The notes: generated by a model not told the origin, from the sequence alone. Shown: positions 19,934 to 31,653, numbered from the stretch's first letter. The stretch is DNA of 64,000 nucleotides from Ctena decussata (GCA_963989385.1 OZ022498.1:3789501-3853500), one strand, 5' to 3'. Numbers and translations are program-made.

Positions 19934-22900
19934 CTATGGGATATTTAGGAAGATTTCACGAAATGTTTTCAGAACCACCTTGCAGTATTTTGCTATTTTA
20001 AACAGTAACTCAGCGTCATTTTCACCTGAACTCATAACCTTTTGAAATTTCACAGTGTTAGGTGCAGCGAACAAGTCTCTTGGTAAATACTTTTCTCTTA
20101 AGTCATCAAAGTAGGTGCATTCCAGCACATAATGATACTCATCACCCAGCCTATGTAGCCGGCATAATTCACAAACCCTGTCATCTCTTTCAATACCCAA
20201 ATATCTTCCCCATTCAATAGGAAATTTGTGATTGAGGGATCTAAAATGGAAAAATGGCAACGCAAGATCAGATGGCAAAATACTGAAATAATTTTCAAAG
20301 TGAAAAGCTTGCTTCAAAATTCTATAATTCAAGCATTTTGGGGATTCAAAGACAGACATTTTCCAGACTTCCTTATAATTCTCAATGAGTTTGGTTTTTA
20401 CAACCTTTGCAATGTTTACAGGCGCCACTTGGCTGAACCAAGTTAAATCTTTATCAGATTCATGCAGAGTATTACGTATACTCAATAACCATTTAGAGTG
20501 AAAAATGTCCTTCTCATGCAAAGCTAAAAGAATTTTATATAATTTGTATGATATTTTATCAGATTTACCATTTATTAACTTTTGCCAAAAGCCAATCATT
20601 CTGGATTTAATTGCAATACTAATGGGATACCTCCCAAGTTCTCCATATAAAATAGTATTTGGGGTAGTCTTTTTAGCTCTCAAAATTATTTTATAAAATT
20701 GAATGCATAACCTTTCCAGTATGTCACAGCTCTCAAACCCAGACACCTCTGAAGCATATAGTAAAACAGGTACAACTATACTATCAAATAACTGTAGTTG
20801 GATGTCTACAGGTAAATATAATTTCCTACATTTTCTAAGTACAGCAAACATTGATTTACGTGCCTGATCAGCTAGTCTTTGATTATGCCCCCTAAAGCGC
20901 CCATTGTATGAGAACTGTGCCCCCAGGTATACAAACTTATCATCAATTTCTAAAGCCTGGCCATTATACATAAAGACAATGTTTTGATTTTGCTTTCTAT
21001 TAGAAAATATTGTGATTTTTGTTTTAGATGGATTTACTTCCAGATCCCAAGATTTACAATATAAGAACATAGCATTTAAAGCAGCCTGTAACTCCTGATC
21101 TGATTCAGCAAAAATAACTGTATCGTCAGCGTATAGAAGAATGTACAGTCTAAGATAGACTTCAATATCATCATCACTTAAAAGATTCTTTGCCATGTCA
21201 TTTACATTGGTCAGGCCATCATATGCATGGGAAATAAATTCCGTCAAATCGTTCAAAAATATGGAAAACAAAATTGGTGAAAGATTCTCGCCTTGCCTGA
21301 CGCCGACATTACTAGAAAATGTTGCCGATTTTAAATGCCCTAATTTAACACACGATTTTGCATTTGCATACATATTATAAATGATTTTGAACATTTTGCC
21401 ATCAATGTTATTTGACAGTAGTTTTTGCCATAAATATGTTCGATTAATAGAATCGAATGCCTTCTTGTAGTCTATAAAAGCGCAATATAGTTGCCTACCT
21501 GCACATAAATATAAATCAATTAAACATTTAAGATTAAAAATATGATCAATGGTGCTATAGTGTTTTCGAAAGCCAGCTTGCTCTTCATTCAGGATATTCA
21601 TATTTTCAAGGTATTGATTTAGTCTATCATTCAAAACTGAAGTAAACAACTTACCGAAACAGCTAAGAATAGTAATTCCCCTGTAATTATCAGGACTGGC
21701 TTTATCACCCTTATTCTTGTAAATAGGGGAGATAAATCCTATAGACCATTCATCTGGGATAAAACCAGAGGCAAAAACAAGATTAAATAGCTTGGTAAAT
21801 GCATGGAGCATCTTGGCTTTAGAAGTCTTTAAAAATTCATTCAAGATTAAATCAGCAGCACAAGCTTTATTTAACTTTAACTTGTTAATACTTTTAAGAA
21901 CTTCCTGTTCAGTTATTTCTGCATTTAGCTCGAAATTATATTCAGAAACTTGTAATGGATTCACCTCCGGCTCTACACCAGTATTTTCAGTAGAAATTGT
22001 ATTAAGTTTCCTAAAATGCTCCGCAAAAGCATCCAGAGACACCTTCTGAATAGTTCTCGAGTTATTACTATCAGTTTTGTTAAGCAAGTTCCAGTAAGCC
22101 TTAGGATCTGAATTTTTAAGTGAGTGTAATTTCTTTATGAAATCTTTTTTATATTCATTAAAATGTTTATTTAGACATTTTTTGTAAGCTTTGCTTGCCT
22201 CTTGTTTGAACTGAAAATTCTCGGCATTATTGACCCTTCTTCTATGATTTTTAGTGCGCCTATATTGAAGACGGTGTCTACGACACTCATCATTAAACCA
22301 CGGCTTCTTGACAGCTTTACGAGATACACGTTTTGGATTAATTGGACTCCTTGCAGTTTTATGTGAGATCATGCCCGCAGCATCTGCTGCGTTAAACAAT
22401 AATGATGAGCACTCAGAAGCTAAAACTTCAACATCTTCTTTAGTAACAGTATTTGCGGAAACCGAAGCAAGCTTTTCAACAAAGCCTTCAACATCATCTT
22501 CATTGAGGTTATGCAAAAAAGTATTACTTAGTTCTGTTTTCCATGTTGCTTTAGTAATCAAAATATCTTCGTTATCAAAATTCTGACAAGATTCTGTTGC
22601 AGAACATTCTAAAGAAATATGAATACCACTATGTGCATCGCTCACCAAGGGCTCAAAGGGTAAAATCTCAAATTCTTTCACAGAAGTGAATAATAATGGG
22701 GACATAATGGCATAATCAATAACAGAGGAACCTTTGCAAGTTTTATTACCAAGAAACTTGTCACTACCCAACCGACCATTTGCAATGCACAAATTAAAAG
22801 ATTTACACACTTCTAATAAACGTTTTCCATAGTTATTTGACTGTGTATCTGAATTATGTCTTTCAGTAGGAAAACCCAGATCTCCAATGGAAATTTTAGC

Positions 22901-23542
22901 TAGTTCATCATTCGGATCATCACTGTGTAAAAACTGTTCTATATTTTCGTCATAGGTAACTAAATCACTTTGATTACCAGTTCGTGCATTAATATCACCT
23001 AGTAAACATATTTGAGTGTTTTTACTTTGACTGAGTTCAAGTATGTCAGATTCTAGGGTATCAAACATATTTATATCACTATACATGCTGCCTTCCGGCG
23101 GAATATAAGTAACACAAAATAAAACATTTGAACAAATTGAACAAGAAAACCAGTAGAAATTTTCACCGCTATTCTGAACCACCTTAATGGTGTCAAATAG
23201 ACTGTCTCTGACCAAGACAGCAATCCCACCCGATTTGGACCTGACATTACATCTAACCATGGTAGGGAGTAACTTGTATCCATTAATAGATATAGAGTCA
23301 TAAATATCAAAATGTGTCTCTTGGATACAAACAATATCATAACTTGATATAAAGTTCTCAAAATCAGGATTTTCCTTTTTAGTATGTAAACCCCCTACAT
23401 TAATAGACAATATCCTTAGGGAATTATCATCAGAGAAAATTACTGTTTCATCTTCAGAATAAATTTCTGTTGAGTCCAAATCAGACTGATCAGATCGATC
23501 AGCCTCACTGGGCTCTGTCACAGAAAAAGAATTCAGGTCCAA
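19934..23542 (-). CDS. LINE endonuclease/reverse transcriptase (ORF2-like), uninterrupted frame
   Basis: A 1202-codon open frame with no stop or frameshift. It encodes an apurinic-type (APE) endonuclease: LSINVGGL (45-52), CIQETH with the catalytic Glu (72-77), GDINAR (182-187), IDYAIM (275-280) and SDAHSG (301-306). A reverse transcriptase follows, with YRGITIL (620-626), the AFIDYKKAFDSI block (688-699), GVRQGENLSPILFS (747-760) and the YADD active site (804-807). A Cys/His cluster near the C-terminus, C-x2-C at 1124-1127 with His1137 and Cys1142, is probably a zinc-binding knuckle. This makes an APE-type non-LTR retrotransposon that copies its RNA at a nicked chromosomal target. The clade (CR1/Jockey/RTEX-like) is not resolved. 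The first codon used here is TTG. The frame runs upstream to a stop near 23594 without any ATG, and the first in-frame Met is residue 95, inside the endonuclease. Intactness suggests a young copy. Confidence 0.9.
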   Translation of the reverse strand: MDLNSFSVTEPSEADRSDQSDLDSTEIYSEDETVIFSDDNSLRILSINVGGLHTKKENPDFENFISSYDIVCIQETHFDIYDSISINGYKLLPTMVRCNVRSKSGGIAVLVRDSLFDTIKVVQNSGENFYWFSCSICSNVLFCVTYIPPEGSMYSDINMFDTLESDILELSQSKNTQICLLGDINARTGNQSDLVTYDENIEQFLHSDDPNDELAKISIGDLGFPTERHNSDTQSNNYGKRLLEVCKSFNLCIANGRLGSDKFLGNKTCKGSSVIDYAIMSPLLFTSVKEFEILPFEPLVSDAHSGIHISLECSATESCQNFDNEDILITKATWKTELSNTFLHNLNEDDVEGFVEKLASVSANTVTKEDVEVLASECSSLLFNAADAAGMISHKTARSPINPKRVSRKAVKKPWFNDECRRHRLQYRRTKNHRRRVNNAENFQFKQEASKAYKKCLNKHFNEYKKDFIKKLHSLKNSDPKAYWNLLNKTDSNNSRTIQKVSLDAFAEHFRKLNTISTENTGVEPEVNPLQVSEYNFELNAEITEQEVLKSINKLKLNKACAADLILNEFLKTSKAKMLHAFTKLFNLVFASGFIPDEWSIGFISPIYKNKGDKASPDNYRGITILSCFGKLFTSVLNDRLNQYLENMNILNEEQAGFRKHYSTIDHIFNLKCLIDLYLCAGRQLYCAFIDYKKAFDSINRTYLWQKLLSNNIDGKMFKIIYNMYANAKSCVKLGHLKSATFSSNVGVRQGENLSPILFSIFLNDLTEFISHAYDGLTNVNDMAKNLLSDDDIEVYLRLYILLYADDTVIFAESDQELQAALNAMFLYCKSWDLEVNPSKTKITIFSNRKQNQNIVFMYNGQALEIDDKFVYLGAQFSYNGRFRGHNQRLADQARKSMFAVLRKCRKLYLPVDIQLQLFDSIVVPVLLYASEVSGFESCDILERLCIQFYKIILRAKKTTPNTILYGELGRYPISIAIKSRMIGFWQKLINGKSDKISYKLYKILLALHEKDIFHSKWLLSIRNTLHESDKDLTWFSQVAPVNIAKVVKTKLIENYKEVWKMSVFESPKCLNYRILKQAFHFENYFSILPSDLALPFFHFRSLNHKFPIEWGRYLGIERDDRVCELCRLHRLGDEYHYVLECTYFDDLREKYLPRDLFAAPNTVKFQKVMSSGENDAELLFKIAKYCKVVLKTFREIFLNIP

Positions 23543-23936
23543 AACAGGAGCGACCAGGTCATGATCAACATTTTCAGAACTTTCATCTCCTCTCTACATG
23601 TCAGGGTAACCAAACTGTGTAACATCAACCGAATCTAGGCCAATTTTAAAAAGATGATCTGGGTTTTCCACTATGACGTTTTTCCCGGCAGGAGACTCTC
23701 CTCACGCATGAGTTATGTACCTTGTAAAGTCTTCACTTATTATAAAAGCCGGGACCGGGGTGTACCTAAAAACCGTAAAGTAGTGTAAAGTGGTGTAAAG
23801 GATCGTGAAGTGGCGTAAAGTGGAATAAAGTAGCAAAATTATGGCGCAAAGAAGTACCAAATAGCCAGATGGGAGAATCCTATAATATACATAGAATGTT
23901 GAGGTAAAAAGTTTTAAATAATTAACAAGAGCTGTC
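23543..23936 (-). other. Upstream (5') region of the LINE
   Basis: Minus-strand upstream sequence of the LINE frame. It contains an in-frame TAG at about 23594-23596, short out-of-frame ATGs and no convincing first ORF. Around 23775-23830 is a run of short degenerate repeats (GTAAAGTGGTGTAAAG-like). Whether this is LINE 5' UTR or flanking DNA cannot be decided here. Confidence 0.5.
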
Positions 23937-25057
23937 GGCTGACAGCATAGCTCGCCTGAATAAGTGCTTGCCCATCACACAGTCGCTTTGGTGGTGTGGA
24001 CTGCTATGCATAAAACTTCAGGCAAGCATGTCCATAATGACAATACATTTATAAACAAACGCTATCTCAGAAATAAGTCTAAAAAAGTCCACATGAAATT
24101 TCAAAGTCCATGAGCTTGAAATCAAAGAACTAGGAGGTGGGGATGGGGGTGGGGGGAGAGGGGAGAGGGGGGCTAGGATGTATCAAAACCTTGAACCATT
24201 ATCTAACATCAGTCCAAGTATTAGTATCAACTGAGTCCATCGTGGCACTGTGAAATTATGTCTTCATAAATATAAAAATTTAACAAAATCTTTAAGACAT
24301 TTTTCAAAGTCGATGACCTTGAATTTAAGGTCACCCAAAGCGGTAAGCATATAGTGTTTTGTAAAAACTCAAAAAAAGTGTCTATAATCAGTTAAAGTGT
24401 AAATTAAATCTCTGAATTATGAATCAGTATGCATTTAGAAAACATTAATAAAGACCAAATTTCCTAAGTCCCTGACCTTGACATCAAGGTACCTGAGCAG
24501 GGTTGGGGTAGTACTCTGTAAACCTTTGGACTAATATCTAACTAAAAAGCAAATATAAACAGAATTCATTGCTGGGTTCAGGAGAAATGTGTCTTTAAAA
24601 GTTTAACTAAAACATCCAATCAATAAAAAGACAATTTCTAAGTCCATGACCTTGACATCAAGGTCACTGAGGGGGGTGGGGGTAGTACATTGGAAAACTT
24701 TGGACCAATATCTAACTACAGTGCAAGTATCATAGGAATCCATCCATGGGTTAAGGAGATATTGGGCTGTATAAAACTTTAACCAAAACATCCGGTCAAA
24801 AATACTCCCAATTTTCTAAGTCCATGACCTTGACATCAAGGTCATGGAGTGGGGTGGGGGTGGTACCTTGTAAAACTTTGGACCAATATCTAACTACAGT
24901 GCAAGTATCAAAAGAATCCATCCATGGGTTAAGGAGATATAGGTCTTTAAAAAGCTTTAACCAAAACATCCAATCCGGACGCGGACGCTGACGCTGACGC
25001 CGACGCCGGGGTGACAACAATAGCTTTTCCTGAACTTTCGTTCAGGCGAGCTAAAAA
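23937..25057 (+). mobile_element. Helitron-like element, family F1 copy B (complete)
   Basis: The 5' end has a hairpin CTGTCGGCTGACAG followed by AGCTCGCCTGAA (23959-23970). The 3' end has TTCAGGCGAGCT (25041-25052), the exact inverse complement, where CCTGAAC and GTTCAGG form a stem. Between them lie single-copy sequence, a tandem core and a GACGCTGACGCTGACGCCGA stretch (about 24976-25010). This layout matches the DINE-1/HINE plan of non-autonomous Helitrons (subterminal inverted repeats, central tandem repeats, 3' stem-loop). No Rep/helicase frame. Confidence 0.75.
24300..24975 (+). repeat. ~175-181-bp tandem core of F1 copy B
   Basis: TGACCTTGACATCAAGGT recurs at about 24473, 24646 and 24827, with an older unit at 24309. 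Units share ACTTTGGACCAATATCTAAC and GTGCAAGTATCA. Each contains TGACCTTGA and TCAAGGTCA as a closely spaced everted pair (spacer 2 bases in the best units). Confidence 0.85.
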
Positions 25058-25133
25058 GGAAAAAATGTTAAAACTTATTATTCTAGATCGATAATTAGAA
25101 ACAAAAGCAAGATTGTATCTATCTATCTATCAA

Positions 25134-26752
25134 AAGTGAGCACACCCAAGTCCCCCTTCCTAATCGCTCGGCTCCTTTCATGGAGGACATTCATGTTTCG
25201 GCAGACCTTGTAACGAAACTTCTTAAGGGCTTGAACCCATCGAAAGCTTTAGCACCTGATGAATTGCATCCTAGAGTCTTAAAAGAACTAGCATCTGAAT
25301 TTGGCCCAATGTTTGCTCATCTCTTCCAACAATCTATAGACACGGGTGAAACCCCCAAGGAATGGTCTCTTGCAAATATATGCCCACTCTTCAAAAAAGG
25401 AGATAGGTCTTTGGCTTGCAATTACCGACCGGTTTCTCTAACTTGTGTACCATGCAAGTTACTCGAACACATTGTCTGCTCTAATATTATGGCACATTTG
25501 GCTGAACATAAACTTTTGTCAGACAGACAACATGCTTTCTGGAAGAAACATAGCTGTGAAACTCAATTGATCACTGTTATAAATGACTGTGCTAAAATCT
25601 TGGATAAGGGCGGTCAGGTTGACACTTTTATCTTGGACTTCGAGAAAGCTTTTGACACTACCCCTCATGAATTACTTAAATGTAAGCTATACGGCTATGG
25701 TATTGGTGGGAAGACTCTGAAATGGATAGATTCTTTTCTCTGTTACAGGCAGCAGCGTGTGGTGGTAAATGGAGTTAAGTCGGATTGGGCCTCGGTTTTG
25801 TCGGGTGTCCCCAAGGGCACCGTAATTGTACCATTGTTGTTCTCGTTATACATTAACGATATAACAGAAAATATTGACTCGGAATTAAGACTTTTTGCTG
25901 ACGACTGTGTTTGCTATCGTGAAATCAGAGATATTGAAGACACGGTGAAACTTCAGGAGGATATAGATCATTTAGGGTGTTGGGCAAGGAGTTGGGGCAT
26001 GAGATTTCAACCTGTCAAATGCAATATAATGCAAATCACAAGGAAACGGATCAAGAAGATCAATGCTTCCTATACCTTAGCGGGAACGGTCCTCAGTAAT
26101 GTAGAAACTATCAAGTATCTCGGCATAACCATTGCCAATGATTTGAAATGGAACACACACGTCAGTAATATTTGCACAAAGGCTAATAGGACCCTCGGCT
26201 TCCTCAGACGTAACTTGGCAGCATGTCCACAAGATGTTAAGGAGTCAGCATACAAGGGACTGGTGCGTCCAGTCCTGGAGAATGGCAGTTCAGTTTGGGA
26301 CCATCAAAGTATACTTCTTCAAGATGAACTTGAGAAGGTGCAGAAAAGGGCAGCTAGATTTGTAACAGAAAATTACACATATGAAACTGGGAGTATGACT
26401 TGTATTCTGGAGAAACTTAAGTGGGAATCCCTGAAAAAGAGAAGAAAAGATAGTAGACTCATAATGCTTTACAAAGGTCTGAGGGGTGCAGCCAGTATAC
26501 CCATAAATGACCTTGTTCCCCCAAGTAGGCGTACCTGAAATCATCATTCCCTAACATTTCAAACCCCATTGGCTGGGACTGACATTTACAAGTCCAGTTT
26601 CTTCCCCTAGACTATTAGAGATTGGAATTCCCTGGAAGATTCACTTATTTCTGCTGCTGAGGGTGCAGAGGATTCAGTTACTAAGTTTACTTCTCTTATA
26701 AGGGCTAGGGACTAGCTTCCCTGATTCACAGGTCCTGATGAATGATTGTCGA
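25134..26752 (+). pseudogene. CR1-like LINE copy 1, reverse transcriptase region, nonsense-broken
   Basis: An open frame of 452 codons (25180-26538) encodes a reverse transcriptase: NYRPVSLTCVPCKLLEHIV, FILDFEKAFDT, SGVPKGTVIVPLLFSLYIND and the active site FADD, with a thumb region (YLGITIANDLKWNTH). No endonuclease domain precedes it. A TGA replaces the expected Arg codon at 26536-26538, and a TAG (about 26609) follows within a further block that in the other copies reads ...SLIRARD-stop (ends about 26715). The copy starts at AGTGAGCACACCC, almost the same base as copy 2. Its 3' end diverges before the ATTCTG tail seen in copies 2 and 3. Confidence 0.85.
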
Positions 26753-27329
26753 AAGTGTATCGACTTAAGTCGCGGCTTCTGCTGGATTTTTGCTTCTTTG
26801 TTTGTTTCTGCTTCCTACCTTGCATCCTTTCGTTTTTGTTATTTGGTTCTGTATACCTGCAAGGTTCCTTGTATCTTTCGTATATGTCCGCTCGGGGTGT
26901 GCTACAGAGGCTAACTTTTAGGATTTATACAGAATCATCTACTTCTCCATTTCTTTGTATTTCTCATTTTGTGTTTTCGTTTTACCATATTTCCTAGTCT
27001 CTTCATATACTGCTCTATATGAATTTATGATACTCCCTATTTGCTATTATATCTGTAATGTGTTTTGTACCATACATTGTATATTTACTTCTCAGATTTT
27101 GTATACTAGTATAACACTTGCATGCTTTGTGATGCAATTTTCTTTTAGATTCTTTTCTCTTTTTTTTATTAGTTTGTTGACATTCCTTTGCTCGTCGAAA
27201 TAAAAGGGTTTATGTTGCCTGTTAACCATATTCGAAAATGAAGAAAGCTTTCTGTTCTATCTGTCTATTTTATCTTTCTAGCAAAAACGGTAGAGATGGC
27301 GCTGCAAAAAGAATCAAAATCGAATAAAA

Positions 27330-27330
<1 letters not shown>
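26753..27330. other. Unassigned sequence
   Basis: T-rich on the plus strand. Frames at 26746-26997 and 26955-27203 are low-complexity hydrophobic translations with no family resemblance. No repeat was identified. Confidence 0.5.

Positions 27331-27384
<54 letters not shown>
27331..27384 (+). repeat. (GT)n(GA)n compound microsatellite
   Basis: About nine GT units pass directly into about eighteen GA units. Ordinary eukaryotic microsatellite, likely polymorphic. Confidence 0.97.
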
Positions 27385-27387
<3 letters not shown>

Positions 27388-27608
27388 AGAGATTCAAAAT
27401 CGACTGAAACGAAGGAGTTAAAAAAATGGTTTTCATTTTTTTGTCTTTCTCGATTCCAAAGCATCTGGCAGTTTTATTATGCTTCCCGATGTGTTAGAAC
27501 TAACACTTAAGAGGATAAGATGACATGCGCTGTTCACACCTAATTAATGTGTTAAATGCAATGAAACTCCACCTGCTGCCTAACTGACCTAAAAAAATGT
27601 CTTAACTG

Positions 27609-27741
27609 GTAATTTCACACTTGGACGGCCACTCGGCACCAGGTGTGTGCAGCTATGATTACGTACCGCTGAGCCACTGGGGGGAACGTCGTTACGAGAA
27701 TTGAGCAGAACAGAATAGAACAGAACAGTAATTTCACACTT
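27609..27741 (+). mobile_element. Short retroposed sequence with perfect 14-bp target duplication
   Basis: GTAATTTCACACTT occurs at 27609-27622 and 27728-27741. The 105 bases between them end in an (AGAAC)n-type simple tail (about 27709-27727), as in a SINE insertion. The body includes, on the minus strand, GTGGCTCAGCGGTA, which matches a tRNA A box, so the source is probably a tRNA-related transcript. Orientation is inferred from the tail. Confidence 0.7.
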
Positions 27742-27837
27742 TACAAACATCCAGTTCCGTTCTTCCTTCGAGCATGTTCGCCGACTAATTAGATTATAAT
27801 GTTCACGCGTCTACCGTACCTTATGCATAAATAATTA

Positions 27838-28505
27838 CTACCACCCCAAAGTTGTTTCTACTCTATTATGTTCTATTTTATCCCATAACCTTGCAAAGTC
27901 GTTGGGGCACCACAGATGACTTCGCAACAATCTCTTTCCACCATGTCCTGTTCTCAGCTGCCCCTGTTTAGCTGGCAAAGTCAATCCCTGTCTCTCTTTA
28001 ATTTTGTCTTCCCACCTCTTCTTCTGTTTGCCTCTTCGTATTTTTCCTTTCAGCGTTCCCTGAAGAATTGCCTTCGCTAAACCAGAGGGCATTGAGACAA
28101 GGCCAAACTACCCCAGTTTTCGTTTCTTGACCATGTTCAAGAGTTCAACATATTTTTCAATATCTTTCTGCGAACATCCTCATTGGTTATGTGGTCCTTG
28201 TACAAAATCTTCAATACACTTCGGTAGCATCTCATCTCAAAGGCTGTTTCTTTTCTCTAACGTTGTTGTCAAAGTTCATGACTCACAGGCATACAAAAAT
28301 ATGAATATGATAAGACAGCGCATCAGTTTCACCTTTGATCCAAGAGATATGTTGTTATCTCTCCAAATTGGCTTCAGCTTTGTAAGAGCTGCAGTTTCTT
28401 GTTCAGTCCTTGAGACAGTCTCGGGTTTTGAACCATCATCTGAGACAATTGCTCGGAGGTATTTGAAGCTTGTTACAGAACCGTGGGCATTGTTGTAATT
28501 TGACG
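27838..28505 (-). pseudogene. LINE reverse transcriptase C-terminal fragment, degenerate
   Basis: Minus-strand translation gives FKYLRAIVSDDGSK, LMRCLIIFIFLYACES, then after stops SGLAKAILQGTLKG and KQKKRWEDKIKERQGLTLPA. This is the thumb and C-terminal part typical of the endonuclease-reverse transcriptase LINEs abundant in corals and molluscs. At least three in-frame stops separate the pieces. The catalytic reverse transcriptase core and the endonuclease are absent, so the copy is 5'-truncated and dead. Confidence 0.75.
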
Positions 28506-29226
28506 TTACTGCACATGAACAGACTCAGTTAAACCGAGTCCGCTATTTTCGTTCCTTTGATGTGTAGCTTTTCCTTTAGAATTGATTTTAGAAAATTAAC
28601 GTCACTAGCGTGTAATATCTATAGCCTTATTTATGAGGTTTGACCGTTAAAAGCTTCTTCTGATTGCCTGAATATGTCTGGTTGGAAGGGGGGAGGGCAT
28701 TATCCATACACATGTGTTTGGTGCTTCAGATTAAGCTATGAGACCTGCCTTCTCCTTCTGAAGCCAGTTTTCTTGGTTTGAATATTGGAAACTAATTATA
28801 TCTGATAGCAATTAAACTCTTAACTATCTTGTGCAAACTCTTAACTATCTTGTAATATATTACTGTGATATATCATTAATATCTGTGATCTTTTTATATA
28901 GTATATTTACTCGTATAGTTTTCATTTTGTTTGTCGACAAAATAGCCTTACTGGCTCATGCTGAGCTGTTGTACACTTGAAAGTCGACTTTAAATAAAGT
29001 TTCTTGTATCTTATTGTTAAAAATATCAATGTATTTCCATGCTCCTGGAAAGCAACATCCATATATACACCATATTGTTACCTTACTGTTGAAAAGGAAT
29101 GGCCATATTGGAAACGTTTGTATGAAAAAGCAAACCACACATGACCCAGTGAGTTTGAAGACACTGTTTGAATTCACCCATATATGAAGACCGTACTTCG
29201 CTGAGCGCAGGACAACGTATCAGCAT
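28506..29226. other. Unassigned sequence
   Basis: No repeat, frame or RNA gene recognised between two LINE fragments. Confidence 0.5.
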
Positions 29227-29620
29227 ATGAACTATATCTTCATCCTCCAGACAGCATTTCGTCAGACATGCCGAAAGGAGATCTCAAATATAGTGCAGAC
29301 ATTTCGGAACAACACGGCTCAGGATAAACAGGGTTTATCGGCTGAACATTTTAAGTTTGCCCCAGATGTTGTCTTCTCTCTCCTGTCGAATCTAATGAAC
29401 TATATCATGCGGACGGTATATATTCCTCACGACATGAAACAAGGAGTGATAACGCCCGTTCTGAAAAAAGATAAAGACCCTTTGCTCCCTACTAATTATA
29501 GGGGAATTACAGTGCTGTCAGTAGTTGGTAAAATCTTGGAGAAAGTACTATTGAGACGTACAGAGTCCAAGTTATGTGGTCAACAGTCCAGATTACAGCG
29601 AGGGTTTACTAAGAATTCCT
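29227..29620 (+). pseudogene. LINE reverse transcriptase fragment (third family)
   Basis: The frame contains FRNNTAQDKQGLSAEHFKFA, then GVITPVLKKDKDPLLPTNYR followed by GITVLSVVGKILEKVLLRR, and RLQRGFTKNS. These are reverse transcriptase fingers and motif 1-2 of a LINE, distinct from both the 1202-residue protein and the CR1-like copies. The similarity breaks at about 29620, before the catalytic Asp motifs, where an unrelated repeat (29640-29890) begins. Both ends are truncated, so it is non-functional. Confidence 0.75.
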
Positions 29621-29639
29621 GCCATGGGTGGGTCATGGG

Positions 29640-29890
29640 GATATTTATGGAGTAGCATTGGTTTGGATTCCGTGCGATTGAATGGGGTATGTGTTCGTGT
29701 TGTGGCCCCTGATCAGGGCATCCTCGCCGAGGGTACACTGATGGGGAGCCTTAGCATGGATTCTGCTAGGGAGTTGTGCTGAATACCTTACCCATGACAT
29801 GCGTTTGGCTGGAATGCTGATGTTCTTTATATCAGTATACAGCTGAGCTGTCTGCTTGTAAGGTTGAACATTATAGCTCTTATACAAATT
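29640..29890 (+). repeat. Dispersed repeat, copy 1
   Basis: Shares GGGCATCCTC, TGTGGCCCCT/TGTGACCCCT, GCTGGAA and CAGTATACA in the same order with 31370-31610. Moderately diverged. Function and family unknown. It abuts the broken LINE fragment. Confidence 0.4.
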
Positions 29891-31369
29891 TTAAGTAAAA
29901 AGTATGCAAAGACCAGGAACTGAAACAATCGAAATCCAAATCCAGCCCTCAAACCATAGTTGGAAACAACTAAGATTACAAATAATCAAGATACAGAGAA
30001 CATATGGCCAACCGAGTGAGCAGCTTGTTCCCAAAAGGTGGCCACTCAGCAACCCAAACCGAACCAAAAATAATAAGAACATACATAAGGTAAAACATCA
30101 CAGAAACTCTGACACCAAAAACAGGCAACAGAGAACCACAACAGAACTACCGCCTTGGAACGGTCAGTAATGAATTACTGGGGGGCTTAAATCGATTTTA
30201 CAGGCCCAACCTCACCCTCAGTTTCTGAAGTGGTACAAAACATTTAGTTGGTAGTTCGGTTCGCATGATAACCCTCTAACTGAACTGGTCTGATGCGTAA
30301 CCGTCAAGTCCACTTATTGCTAAGGTTGTCTGTCCATTTTAGCACAGTTTAAACCTTTTCTTCTACAGCTGACTGCTTACTGACATAATACCTTATTACC
30401 ATGACAGCTTTAATATTGACATAAGCTATCTCTGCAGCAGATGCGATTGAAAACCGAAATAAAGCTGATTTGAAAACCGAAATTAAGCTGATTCGACTTT
30501 CACTGATTTGAATATCATCAATTAGACACATATGGCAGAATGGGAAATACTACTGCACTCCCTGAACAGTCTGACCTTGGTCTACAAGGTTTGCTCAGAC
30601 ATTCCTGTCCCAATATCTAGTGAGGTGGTCACCTTTTACAGATCATTTTGTAAAATTTATTTGCTTGTAAGACCAAATCGTACCTGTGTTTATATATCAC
30701 TTGACAGAGTGAAAATCCAGGTATATTCAATTTTATGTACAGGCTATACTGTAAAATGAATAAGACGAAGAAGTTATCAGATTCTAATTATGTCTAAGCA
30801 AAGAGATATATTAATAAGTATCAGTTTCTGGAAAGCCTAAACTGGCTTGGTGAAAGCCAGTCAACAAGTTTCTTATAGTTTGAAAACTGTTGCTCAAGGC
30901 CTTGTATTGTCTGTATGCCGTTTATTCAAGGCCTTCTAATAGCTGTTTTAGGTCCAGTTTCCCCGAATATCTAGTTTTAGCTAAGAAATCAGTTCAAAGA
31001 TTTCAATAGCAGAGTCTTAGCATTCGAATCAGGAAGTCCAAAATTTGGCCTTTTCCATATTTTCATTTTTAGAAGCCATAGAGATGACTTCTAAGCAAGT
31101 ATTTACACACACACCTAGCCAGGTGAAAGATTTTGAACAGTGCACTGATTGCACATGCATGGTATGCTAAATTATACAGGTGTGACATCCCTTATTCAGT
31201 GAATAAACCTTACCACCACTGAACTAGAAAGTGTAAACAGTTTTTAAAATTCGTAGAAGATCTATAGTTAAATTCTTTTACAAATCGATTATAAGTTTAG
31301 TGCCTTGCTCTCCTCTTGGGTGGAGTCTCAGTGTTTAGTGAAATTAGATGTTATGTGGTTCAGGGGTCC
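29891..31369. other. Unassigned sequence
   Basis: No coding frame with a domain and no terminal repeats. A small duplication of GAAAACCGAAAT(A/T)AAGCTGATT occurs at about 30447-30493. The rest is featureless to the eye. Confidence 0.45.
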
Positions 31370-31610
31370 AGCCTTAGGCAGGATTTGTGATGTTCAGGAG
31401 ATACGGCGGTTTGATGTTTGCGGCGATACATATATTGTGACCCCTCTTCTGGGCATCCTCTATGAGGCAGCTTTGATGAAGGGCTACATGATATGTTGTG
31501 ATTTGAATGGATTGGGGTGTCTGATTACCCCAGAATTTGCATCTGGCTGGAACCCTGATGATATGATATTCAAACCAGTATACAACCGTTTGCATGCGTT
31601 GCAATAAATA
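31370..31610 (+). repeat. Dispersed repeat, copy 2
   Basis: Counterpart of 29640-29890. Ends in CAATAAATAATAATACTAG, which could be a short retroposon tail. The 100-codon frame through it has no recognisable domain. Confidence 0.4.
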
Positions 31611-31653
31611 ATAATACTAGATTATTAATACATCAATCTTTCTTTTTTTTTTT

